A stretch of 64,000 nt of DNA from Telopea speciosissima (lineage: Eukaryota; Streptophyta; Magnoliopsida; Proteales; Proteaceae): contig NC_057918.1 of assembly GCF_018873765.1 (NCBI RefSeq), positions 13,276,862 through 13,340,861 of the forward strand, written 5' to 3'. Under the pieces are notes generated by a model. That model did no database searches. It was given only the letters and a program-made list of their open reading frames with translations, and had not been told where the DNA came from. Position numbers and translations under genes: made by a program. Below, piece by piece: positions 23,001 to 32,640 of this stretch; position 1 is the stretch's first letter; every line of letters starts with the position of its first letter.

Positions 23001-26000
23001 AGCCAAACCACCATTAGTCTGTAGAAGGACAGTGCACGCTGAAGTATTGCTCCATCCTTCAAACAACGAAAATTAAAGTCAGAAACCATGTTGGATAAGG
23101 CTGCAGATGTCCAAAAGGGGAAATTAAAAGAAATTGTCGCCTTCATTCTGGGATTTCTCCCTCTGAAGCATTAAATGGCTGATTCCTCTCAAAGAATTGT
23201 AATTTTGAAAAATGGAAAAAAAGTGAATTGTATAAACAGGACTTCCCTAGTGACTTCAGAGATTATAAGCAAGGATGCTATTGGATGTAATTATGTTAAG
23301 CAGTAGCATCTTTTATCCTTGCTTTCTACAAAATCTCTTTCCCTTTGACAAAAAGGGGGGGGGGTTAAATAACAAACTTCAACTAAAACAACAAATGGGC
23401 CTAAGATACTATTTTCCATATACATCCCCCCCCCCCCCCTACTCTGCAAAGTCCCAACTCCAAAGTATATAACCATTTCAATAATTGATGGTATAAATCA
23501 TAACAATGTCGTTTTACAATTTAAACACTTTTTCTCACTATTTCAAAGTACAATGATCTTTGCTGTACACTAATCCAATTAAATTTATAAACCTCATAAA
23601 TTTTAGAAAACACGACTTTGTCAAATACATATACATTGAATCAATAATATCAAATGTCCTAGAGCCAAAATAGATAAAAAGGGCGTACCCAGTGCACGAG
23701 GCTAGAGCCAACATAGATCCACATGCTAAATCTAGCACTGAAGATCAGCCCAATTGAATATCAATTTGCATGATCCTCATAAAACTAGCCAAGAATTCTC
23801 TGAAGGACCCAAGCTGTTTTCAATTGTATCGAGTAAACCTAAACCCCTAGCCTTTGAACTTTTACAAATTGGGGTATACTCTTTTCATTAATAAACCAAG
23901 AACATCTTAAGGTCATAGAAAAGGTATAGTGGGATACTTTCAACACAGGAATGAATGAAAAATACAAACATCGAAGTGATGAAATTCCATAAAAGGAAAC
24001 TTCAACTTAGAATTTGCAAGTGATGTGAGAGTAGGGCATACCCTAAGTATTTGAGCTTCATAACATAGCTTCTCCTGTGTATATGATTCAATTTCTTTCT
24101 CAATGCGAGCTATATCCAACTCCAGTTGTGGAGAGGGTGCTTGTCCCTTCATGGCTTTCAAAGTGGACAGAGTATCTTCACACCTAGACAAATCCTGAAA
24201 TCCATTTCATACAGAAAACATTATAGAGAGAAAGAGACACATACACACACAGAGAGCAATAAGAAATATCTATTACATATGTCTCACCCACCTGAACTAG
24301 ATGTTTAAAATCAGAAAATGCTTTTAACAGGCCCAAGTTGAGCACCCTGGCAGTCATAAAGAAACACTCGCAGATGAATGAATATTTAGGTTTCCCACTA
24401 CAACTTGACATTGGTCTGGCATTAGAGAGGAGAGTAGGTCCACCAGCATTGTTACCAGAACTGGTGGCTTCTTGAGATTGTAATATGCGATTCTCATCAT
24501 CACTCTTTTTGTCAGAGGGATTATCTTTATTAATCCACGCTGTAACTTCTTCCGAAGATGCATGGAGAGCTGTTAAACTCCTAATAAAGCAACAAAGTTG
24601 CATTACCAATAACCAGTACTGAACTAAGGATAACAAGGAGAAAAATAAAATGTAAATAGATAGATTGAAGACCATTAAGTTAAAAGAACTTACCTTAAAT
24701 CCAAACGTGTACCATGAAACACATACTTTGGATCAATTTTGTCCCTTTTGGTCAAATTTGTATCTAAGAAAGGCTCACATAGTCGAAGCATGACTACACT
24801 GAGATTATTAAACATTCCGGAACTTGCACAAGATAATGGATCAACCTGTGACCAAAATGTAGGAGCAACAAAACATTAAGACTGAAAGTAGAACAATGTC
24901 TTTAAATTTTTTCCATAGGGTATCTCACAGGCAGGGGAATCAAAACTATGTCAAACCATCATCATATTTCCCGTGAAATACATTCACCTGTAAATGAGCC
25001 CTTGATGAGTTTTTCTTGATCACCTCAGCAAGATATTCAAGAACACTCTCCCGTGTATCAGTGTTCTTAAGGAGAATGAGAAGAACTTCTCCAAGACCAT
25101 CATATAAGTTATTCATGACAGTTTTAATAGTTGTGAAAGAAGATAATAAATCAGCTGGGCGACGAGTCGATGCTTCTGAGAAGCACTGCTGCCTGATGTT
25201 CAAAATACAAAAACAGGTAAGCAATTACTGCATATGAGAAGGGAACCAGAACGTTCAAAATACAAAAACAGGTAAGCAATTACTGCATATGAGAAGGGAA
25301 CCAGAACCACATCCTTCCAAGCATCCTAAGGCTACCAGATCAAATAGAAGATATGGATGCCTTTAAGGAAAATATGACAGGAGACAGAATATAAAAAGTA
25401 GAGTTTACAGCACAACAAATGAGAGGTGAATATCAAGCATCACCTTAAGCAAAAAATTAGAGGAAAAATATCAAGCATCTCCTTAAACTGTAAATACATA
25501 TTCCCTGAATCTACATTATGCTGCAGTTTTTCATTGGGTATTTGATGCAGTGAAAGACCAGTTTTAACAGATAAAGAACCAACCCAAAAAGCCCCACAGC
25601 TTGACTAAAGGCAGGCCCACGATTAATGGCTTTAAATGCCCCACGGTAGACCCTTTTTAAACTCTTTAAGTCAGCCTGATTGAGCCCATATGTGCTACAA
25701 TCAGGCCCATCTATCAAGTTACAATTTAAGGCCATATTCAGGCCATATAGCCATCGACCAGCAGCACTAAAGGGACATCTTTTGACAGATTGGTGGGCCC
25801 TATGTGGACAGGTAGCGTGGGAACGAAGGAAGCTGCCAAGATCTTTGAGTTCCTAATTATCTAGTTGCTATTTTCATTAGGTTCTATTTTTATGTAATGC
25901 TACTTAGTTAATAGCTAGGCTAAGTAAGAGTTTCTATTTCATTGTTTAGTTTCTTTTTTTTTTAAATACTTGGCAGCCAAGCTACTCCCCACTCCATAGG

Positions 26001-29000
26001 GAGTTCTTTTCTTGTAATGTTTTATTGCTCATTATAAAAAAATGGAGCGACTACAAGGCCCTAGGTTTTGAGTATTGAAAAAAAAAAAAATTCTTCAATG
26101 GAGCAGCAGCCCTTGTGTTGAAACAAGAGCAACCAACCCTGGGTGGGGAAGCCACCCACTCCATAAGGAGTTCTTTTCTTGTAATGTTTTATTGCTCATT
26201 ATAAAAAAAAGTGGAGGGACTACAAGGCCCAAGATTTTGAATATTGAAAAAACAAATTTTCTTCAATGGAGCAGCAGCCCTTGTGGTGAAACAAGAGCAA
26301 CCAACCCTGGATGGTGAGTCTCCCACAGGCCTTGGTGGTGAAACCAAGTCATATCCCCCATCTTCCCTCTTCCTTCTTTCATTTTCTCTCTTTTATTTCT
26401 TCTTCTTTATTATTCTACCAGTTCCATTACAGCAAGATAAATCGTAGCTATTTTTCTCACCTTTTATTTAAGGTTTTGTGGACTGTGCTGTTACATCTAT
26501 ATTGATATATCAGTTTCTGCAAGTTTTCTGGTTTCCCAGTCACCCATGGTTTCTGATAGTTCAATGTCTCTTGCTGTTTTGACTTCCCACTTGTCAGTCC
26601 ATGATTTTAGAATGATGTTAAATGTTCTATTTATCTTCCCCTACTGTCCCATCCATTGAAGGTCACTGATACCCACAGTTTTGCAGGTCTGATTCTGGTT
26701 TCTTTTAACCTCCTAATTCTGCCTGCAGGGAATTAGTTGTCATTATGTGCAATCCAGCCCTTGAATTGATCCCTATATTATTTTTCTCAATTAGTCCTTT
26801 GTGTGTCTTAAATTTAATGACCATCTGATCTGGTGATTGGAAGTTATGACAGTTCTTTTTAGTTAATAATTTACGTTGGTCCTTGAGCTTCTATTTCTGT
26901 TACACTTCTATACAACAGATCCAACCCTTGGATCAGTCTATCCTTTGGAGGTTCTTATTGTCATATTGAAAGGGTGTTCAATCCAAATATTAGCCCCATC
27001 CAACTGGTGGATACTGGATCTTGTTTTATTTAATTCTTTCTAATTCTGCCATATTGTGTCCTGTTAGGATTGCTGTGTTTCTGTCCTGCGTATAGTGTTC
27101 GATTAACCTTATCTAATAAAACACATTAGTATTCAGGATAGAATTCTGTTTTCTGATCCAACTGCTGCAAGATTATCCTAATCCTTCCGTATGCAGTAGA
27201 CAGCAAAATAGAAGAAACAACGTATGAAAGGTTGCCCACTTCACAACAACCATGTAAATTCATCACTGTATACTTTTGGGGTTCTGTCGTTTCTTCAATC
27301 ATAAAAAAAATCTCTTTTTCCCCCTTGGTAATCAATACCAGATTCTATTCAAAAGGGAAACAGAAAACTGCAAAGCATGTAAAGTACCTAAACATATAGA
27401 ACATATATAGTTTACAACAACAATGACCCCACAAAGGAGCCAACCCAATCACAGACCACAAATGAAAAGAACCAAGTCCATTTGCCCCTTCCTTCATTAT
27501 GTCATCAAGCATTTGAAGTAGAATTGATGAATCGAGAGTCTCGTCTCACATCAGCTCCATGGCTCACACAGTTAGTCGGCTTGAACAACGAGCATCCTCC
27601 TGGCATTTAGAAAGTGGCATAGCGAGGTAGGGGTAAAAGGAGAAAACAGAGGGTGGTGGTTGAGATTCGATCTATTCTCCGGGATAGGCTTAAGCAATAT
27701 TAGAGTCTAAAAACAATGACCCAGCATAGAGCGATTTTTAATGACTCCATGACTCTATCTCTAGCGAACCTACCCTCCTCTGGGTTTCCCGAACCAACCA
27801 ATAACTACAGTCTACAGCAGAAACCCCTTCAATGATTAAATGATTAGATGGAATATCAAATGCAAACCCCAAGGCCAGTCATAACTGCCCTTCAATTCTG
27901 CCATTATGGAGCATTGTCACACCAATAGGTCCTGAAAAATAGAGGATAAAGGACCCATCATGATCCTGAAACACACCACCAACCCCAGCTGGACCTGGGT
28001 TTCCCAGACTACCACAATTTGATGGTCATGGAGGAAAATTCCATTGTTGGACCCATCCTGACAACATATGATGAGGAACGATAACCTGTAGGACAGATTA
28101 TTGAACAACTACACAGGACAAAATCACAGTGAGGCCAGAATACAGAAACTAAGCCCTCCAAAGATCAAGTTGATCCAATGGTTGGATCTCTTAGAACAGT
28201 ATGAAACAGAAATTAAGACAGAATTAAAAACAGAAAAAGAATCAATGGTATCTCACAAACCAGAGGTCTGACGGACCTCCAGTTCTGGTCAAAGCAAGAG
28301 GTCCTAGGGGAGAATACTTGGTTAAAATGTGAAACCTATCCGATGGCTGAATGGGGAGAAACAATATGAAAAAGCCACTATTAAAATAGAGTAAAAAACA
28401 GACACATTAGGAGGGGAAAACAGAAACTAAACCTGCAAAAACAGTGAGTAACAAATAGGTATGTTATAGAAGGAGCCTTTGGATGCTCCAGTACAGAGGA
28501 GTGATTGGATTCAGATTGAAGGAACTAAAAGAGCCAGTGGCAAACCTAAACTGACCTTAGGAGAAGTGGTGAGGAAAGACATGCATACCTAAAATATCCC
28601 ATTTAGTTCGGATAAGGCGGAGTTGTTGTAGTTATTACTGTATAGAATTACCAACTGATGGCCACAATAAAGAAGGAGAAGATTGCTGGAATTTGACAGA
28701 ACAATAGGATAGAAGGAGAGAGACAGAGACACAGAAGATGAGAAAAAGTAGGGAGGGATATGTGAGTACTTGGTATCACCACCAAGCCTAGGTCAGCTTC
28801 ACTACCAACCAGCCTAGGAATCACCACCTTGGAGCTTGCAACTGATTCACCACAACAACCATAACTCAAAAGAGCAATTGTTTGAACAGAAAAATCCGTG
28901 GGCAGCAGCTTGTGCCCTTCTTTATTTATTAAATCCAATCTCCACAAACAAAGGAAGGTAACCCTACCATGTGTGGGTTACTCTGTTGCTAAGCCACTAA

Positions 29001-32000
29001 GGATCTCCTTCTAGGAGATGCAATACTACTGCAATAAAATAGAAACTTCCTTAAAACACATGGGAGACTCTTAGTTGCAATTACTATACAAAGAGTCTAC
29101 TACATATATGAAAACTAAATCATAATAGAAACTAAAGTAACTTGTAGCAACACCATGTGGCAGCCATGAGCCCAGGAAATCCACCAAAGAGATCCTCCAA
29201 CCAAGCAGACCGATGGCAACATAAAGGCCCTCTTATGGGCTTAAGTGATGCAGCACATGGGCCACATATGGGCCTGACTAAGGCTTAAAGTCGTGGCCTA
29301 TTGTTGGCTGGTTATGACTCAAGTTGTTGGGCCTACGTATGGACCTGTTTGTGGCCTTTATTCTTCCTTGAATACACCCTTAAGTCTCCGCCATATTTGG
29401 ATCTGAACCTAAAAAATAATGCTCCATTAATCACCATATAAGAAGAGTTGCCACAACTCAACACCATATCAAGAGTTTGGGTGCAAGTTTGGCTCAGAAG
29501 CTCGAGCCCACCTGAAGCCGGTCTGAAAAATGCAGGGCCAGAGCGGGGCTAGGGTTGGGATTTCCAAGCCCTGGGTCAGGGCTGGCCCAGCTCTGAATCG
29601 GGGCCGGGCCAGCCCTAGGATGAGCCCTTCAATTGAGCCCAGCCCAACCCAGCCCTAACATTTTATTATGTGAAACTATGTATCATGGGAGAGGGTTCCC
29701 CACACCCCCAGTAAGGGTGTCAATCGGGATGGTTCTAGGTAATCGGTTCCAGTCCCAAAGGGGTCAATTCCAAAACCACCCATTTGTTAAACGGTTCCAA
29801 AACTGGTATCCATTCCCGTTTATTAATGGGATAGCTCGGTTCCTCAATGGTTCAGGGCATTGTTGTTACGGCGTCTAGTCAACCAATGCGTTGAAGGGGT
29901 CTTGGACGCAAGGCAACACCAACAAGGAGACCAAGGTGAACGCGTTTGTAACCCTAGTTGTCAAGGCGCCTACCTAGGCAACGCCTTGACAACTATGGTA
30001 TTGAGCACTGCTGAAGTGTTCAAAATTCCAAAATTCCTTCCTAAGCCTGCAAATAATCGAATATATATTCCTAAGCATACAAATAATCAAATATCTATTC
30101 CTAAGCATACAAATACTCAAATATCCAATCCTAAGCATACACACCAAATACTTGAAATGGAAATCTCCATTCCTAAGCATACAGATAAGTCCAAAATGCC
30201 ACACTTCCAAATTACCAACACCAAATCAAATCCCAAATCATTCAAATAAACATCTTCCATAGTGACATAACTCTTAAAACTAGGCTTATATATGTGCCTT
30301 AAGTGGGTCCTGGAGGTTCCAGTTCCAGCTAGTCCCTTATTGGTCTTTCGGATCTGGCACAGTTGGGAAACCCATCCTAGAACCGTCCCATTAATTATTC
30401 GGTTCTAAAATCAGATCTCAGAACTGTCCCATATTTATAGACAGTCCAGTTCCAGGTTTTAGCAAGTCAGTTCCAGGACGGTTCCCGGTTCCTGTCCTAA
30501 ATTGACACCCTTAGCCACCAATGTGCGTGGGGGGGGGGAATCTTCATGTCACACCAATGGCGATATAGGGAACAGCATCATCCACATGGTCAGGAAATGA
30601 GAGAAAATAATAATTAAAAAAAAAAAGGCATGAGAAGGTGTATGGTATATTGGCTGTATGGGAAACTTTTCCCAAGTATTATATGCTCCTTTTTTATAAA
30701 TCAATCACCATAAAACAACTGGTTTTTCATGAAATATTCCAATTTATCAAACCGATATTCTCTCACGAAATATTCCTTTATATGAATCACCATGAAACAA
30801 CAGAGGGATTGAGGGAGACACCCGCATAATTTGAATTAACACTCAGTTTATGAGATGTGTCTCTCCCTCTTATCTCATTTCTGTCCTGCTTAATCCAGGA
30901 TTCGAAAGGCCAACTATGATCATCTGCCACCAATTGGAAAGTTGTATTCTATGATAATACCAGTTTTGGACATCCCGTTAGCCTTTGTTTCTTTGAAAAG
31001 GGGCTCTCCCTTGTCTTCATTAAGCATAGTCTCTTACTTTCTTAATTTTGGTGAATAGTATAGTAATTCTTATTACTTGTCAACTGAGAGAAAAACAAGT
31101 GTTGAAATCTGTTAAAAAGTTGGAAGAGAAGAGAAATGCATAGCAATGGTAGTAATATTTGAAGTAGAATTTCGAATCAAAAAATATTTGAAGTAGAAGA
31201 AGAAGAAGAAATGAAACTGACCCAACATCCGGCTCGCTCTTGAAAATAGTATGATCAGGAAGAGCACTGACATGAAAGAAAGGACCCAAAATGCTTGTCA
31301 TCTCAATGACACGACCGTTGACATAAGTCCCCTTGGGAACCCACCAGGGATGATTCACCAGAGCCTTGGCACCATTAGGAAAGCTAACTAACATCAATAA
31401 CGCCCTCAAGGGCTGCTGAAAGTTTCCAAGCGCAGACACTTTGAGAACACTTCCCCTCAAATCCTCATACAAACCCTTTAAGATTGGCTCCGAGCTATCA
31501 TAATCAGAGTCCCGGAAAAACTCTTCTATAAACCCAGGAGGACAAGTCAATCCAACACCAGAACTACTTACTCCAAACCCATCAATTGAGCTCGAAACTT
31601 CTGAGTAAATCAAAGGCAGTAATGGCGAAGTAGTCGTCTTATTTGGTGGATTGTTTTCTCCGTTAGGGAACATATCTGGATTACCCAGATGGATCCGGCA
31701 GTACGAAACAGCTAATTTCTTCGCCTGCCGGACCACGGATTCCATCTCGGACCGAATAGTCTTGTCTTTTCTGGATGTAATATTCTTGCCCTCCTCGTGA
31801 GCACGACGATAACACCCAACCAAATAAGGGAAAGGAGGCTCGGCAGAGGGAAACTGACCAGAGAGCCGATCGATGAGAATCCTTTCCATCAAATCCCGAG
31901 AAAGTAAAAGGGGTTTATCTTCGCTGAGAATTTCAGCTGCAGTCATCTCCAAATATACGATTCTGGAATCATCCTCCATAGAATCTACAAGAGATACTAA

Positions 32001-32066
32001 GAAAATCTTCCGAAGGATGAAGTCTTCTACCGCTTCTGTGGACCTCAGAGGCTTCTGTGTCGCCAT
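17040..32066 (-). CDS. Ubiquitin conjugation factor E4 (UFD2/PUB1/MUSE3), 16 exons, complete
   Basis: Exons in transcript order: 32066-31222, 25192-24988, 24845-24694, 24580-24292, 24194-24042, 23056-22853, 22724-22612, 22511-22397, 19938-19849, 19676-19473, 19366-19271, 19068-18946, 17895-17803, 17666-17502, 17407-17318, 17222-17040. Every junction has GT and AG, phases agree, and the total is 3,120 nt or 1,039 residues, close to the length I recall for the Arabidopsis protein. The UFD2 core (for example [45 protein letters not shown]) is followed by a C-terminal U-box starting at [11 protein letters not shown] and running through [15 protein letters not shown] to [15 protein letters not shown]. 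The family elongates ubiquitin chains on pre-ubiquitylated substrates with Cdc48/p97; in Arabidopsis MUSE3 limits NLR immune receptor levels. No stop or frameshift was found. Introns 1 (6,029 bp) and 8 (2,458 bp) are enlarged by mobile elements. Confidence 0.96.
18480..18665. mobile_element. Probable MITE in UFD2 intron 12
   Basis: A stretch with ends GGGGAGCATGGCCCCTG and a roughly complementary GGCGCCATGCTCCCCC encloses GC-rich DNA with a C run. It looks foreign to the AT-rich intron. Borders and family are uncertain. Confidence 0.35.
20571..21715 (+). mobile_element. Solo LTR (retrotransposon fossil) in UFD2 intron 8
   Basis: An LTR of 1,145 bp starts TGATGCAGATC and ends AGTATTAAATTA. 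It is flanked on both sides by CCCAG (20566-20570 and 21716-21720), a perfect 5-bp target duplication. It has a TATA-like box near 20794-20805. No gag or pol lies beside it, so it is a solo LTR left by recombination. Ends of the form TG...TA and a TGATG start are shared with the LTRs at 25543 and 55015. Family beyond LTR retrotransposon is not assigned. Confidence 0.75.
22014..22167. mobile_element. MITE family A, copy 2, in UFD2 intron 8
   Basis: The ends TATCTGCTCCATTTCC and the reverse complement at the right border form inverted repeats; the right arm is longer by an internal duplication of about 16 bp. The core shares GAAATGACC and CTGCCCGAGTGGGGTCC with the copy at 3345-3511. A C run of 11-12 bases lies in the core. 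Confidence 0.6.
25198..25307. repeat. 55-bp tandem duplication next to the UFD2 exon 2 acceptor
   Basis: The 55 bp starting at 25198 are repeated without visible change at 25253-25307. The first unit starts 6 bp inside intron 1 from the exon 2 boundary at 25192, so the duplication covers the branch-point and pyrimidine-tract zone of intron 1 on the minus strand. The identity of the units suggests it is recent. Confidence 0.85.
25543..27128 (+). mobile_element. Solo LTR (retrotransposon fossil) in UFD2 intron 1
   Basis: The element begins TGATGCAGTGAAAGACC and ends AAAACACATTA. It is flanked by perfect 5-bp repeats GTATT at 25538-25542 and 27129-27133. Its length of 1,586 bp includes a 167-bp internal tandem duplication. 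No coding region of a retrotransposon is attached. It lies antisense to UFD2 and shares the TGATG start and ATTA end with the other two solo LTRs. Confidence 0.78.
25989..26320. repeat. 167-bp tandem duplication inside the intron 1 LTR
   Basis: The unit starting CCACTCCATA(G/A)GGAG at 25989 is repeated at 26156. Both units include TTGTAATGTTTTATTGCTC, an A run and ATGGAGCAGCAGCCCTTGTG. Several substitutions separate the units, so the duplication is older than the 55-bp duplication nearby. Confidence 0.85.
27400..29420 (-). mobile_element. LTR-like retrotransposon fossil, borders unresolved
   Basis: This part of UFD2 intron 1 has LTR-like composition: polypyrimidine and CACCACCAAG/CCTAGG blocks like those in the clear LTRs, here apparently in the minus orientation. 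I found no convincing pair of termini or target duplication, so the limits are only approximate. A short RTE LINE fragment sits within it. It has no recognisable coding domain. Confidence 0.3.
28471..28640 (+). mobile_element. RTE LINE 3'-end fragment
   Basis: GAGTGATTGGATTCAGATTGAAGG through GTGGTGAGGAAAGACATGCAT, and then CATTTAGTTCGGATAAGGC, match the 3' end of the RTE LINE at 58100-58440. About 165 bp of the longer copy is missing between these two parts. It ends in GTTGTTGTAGTT, a remnant of the usual RTE tail. Confidence 0.7.
29858..29997. mobile_element. Small inverted-repeat element nested in the hAT-like element
   Basis: CATTGTTGTTACGGCGT at the left and the complement of CATAGTTGTCAAGGCGTT at the right give imperfect 18-bp inverted ends. 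The core holds GGCGCCTACCTAGGCAACGCC, a motif common in plant MITEs of this kind. Confidence 0.45.
30041..30140. repeat. 30-bp tandem repeat
   Basis: CTAAGC(A/C)T at 30041, 30071, 30101 and 30131 gives an exact 30-bp period, with a further diverged unit near 30172. Because 30 is divisible by three it opens a repetitive reading frame that I do not regard as a gene. Confidence 0.85.
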
Positions 32067-32640
32067 TTCATACAAAACCAATCGACGATATAAATATGAA
32101 GAACGAAATAGGGGAATTTAAGACGCCGAAACAAGCTGATTATTGGATTTACAGTCTTTGAAATCCATTTTGTCAAATACAACTTAGGGTTTTACGAGAA
32201 ACTGTCCAGGGAGGAAGGTGAGATGCGGTGAGATGATAAATAGCAGATAAGAATAAGAAGACGAATGCTAGTGGGAATCACATATTAAATCTGCCTCAGA
32301 GACCAGGAGAGAAAGGGAAGAGGCAACAGAAAAAAGAGAAGAGAGCGGGTGAGAGGAATAAAACAAACTCCATGGAAAAAACAACGGAGGAGTCTTCTAC
32401 CCCCCCAAAGGCAAAAGGTTTTCTGGTCGGCAGTGCAGGTACGGGAATCTATGGTCGGGAATAATCTGATCCATGGAATTGGTATCAATAGATCTTATCC
32501 GTTAATTGAATTCCAAAATATTATACGGTTTTGAGTGAAATACGATACTTAATACCGAAAGAAAAAAAAGAAATACGATCCCAAATACACTTCCTCTCTC
32601 TCCCTCTCTCTCTCTTGTCGAATGCTTCGTTCTCACTTTT
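32067..32640. promoter_or_regulatory. Probable bidirectional promoter region between UFD2 and the plus-strand unit
   Basis: About 570 bp separate the UFD2 start codon (32066, minus) from a CT-rich leader that starts near 32590 on the plus strand. No clear TATA box is seen on either side. The CT-rich tracts at 32589-32620 are typical of plant 5' UTRs. Confidence 0.35.

Larger units (their letters stand above)
29712..30513. mobile_element. hAT-like non-autonomous element with nested insertion
   Basis: The ends TAAGGGTGTCAATC and AATTGACACCCTTA are inverted repeats like those of the elements at 51950-52595. Both end regions are rich in GGTTCC/GGTTCTA blocks. No 8-bp duplication could be matched. 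Inside are a 140-bp inverted-repeat element (29858-29997) and a 30-bp tandem repeat. It lies in UFD2 intron 1. Confidence 0.5.

Noticed and set aside
29860-30249. Open frame with repeated IPKHTNN peptide
   Set aside because: It is created by a 30-bp tandem repeat inside a transposable element, with no gene context.
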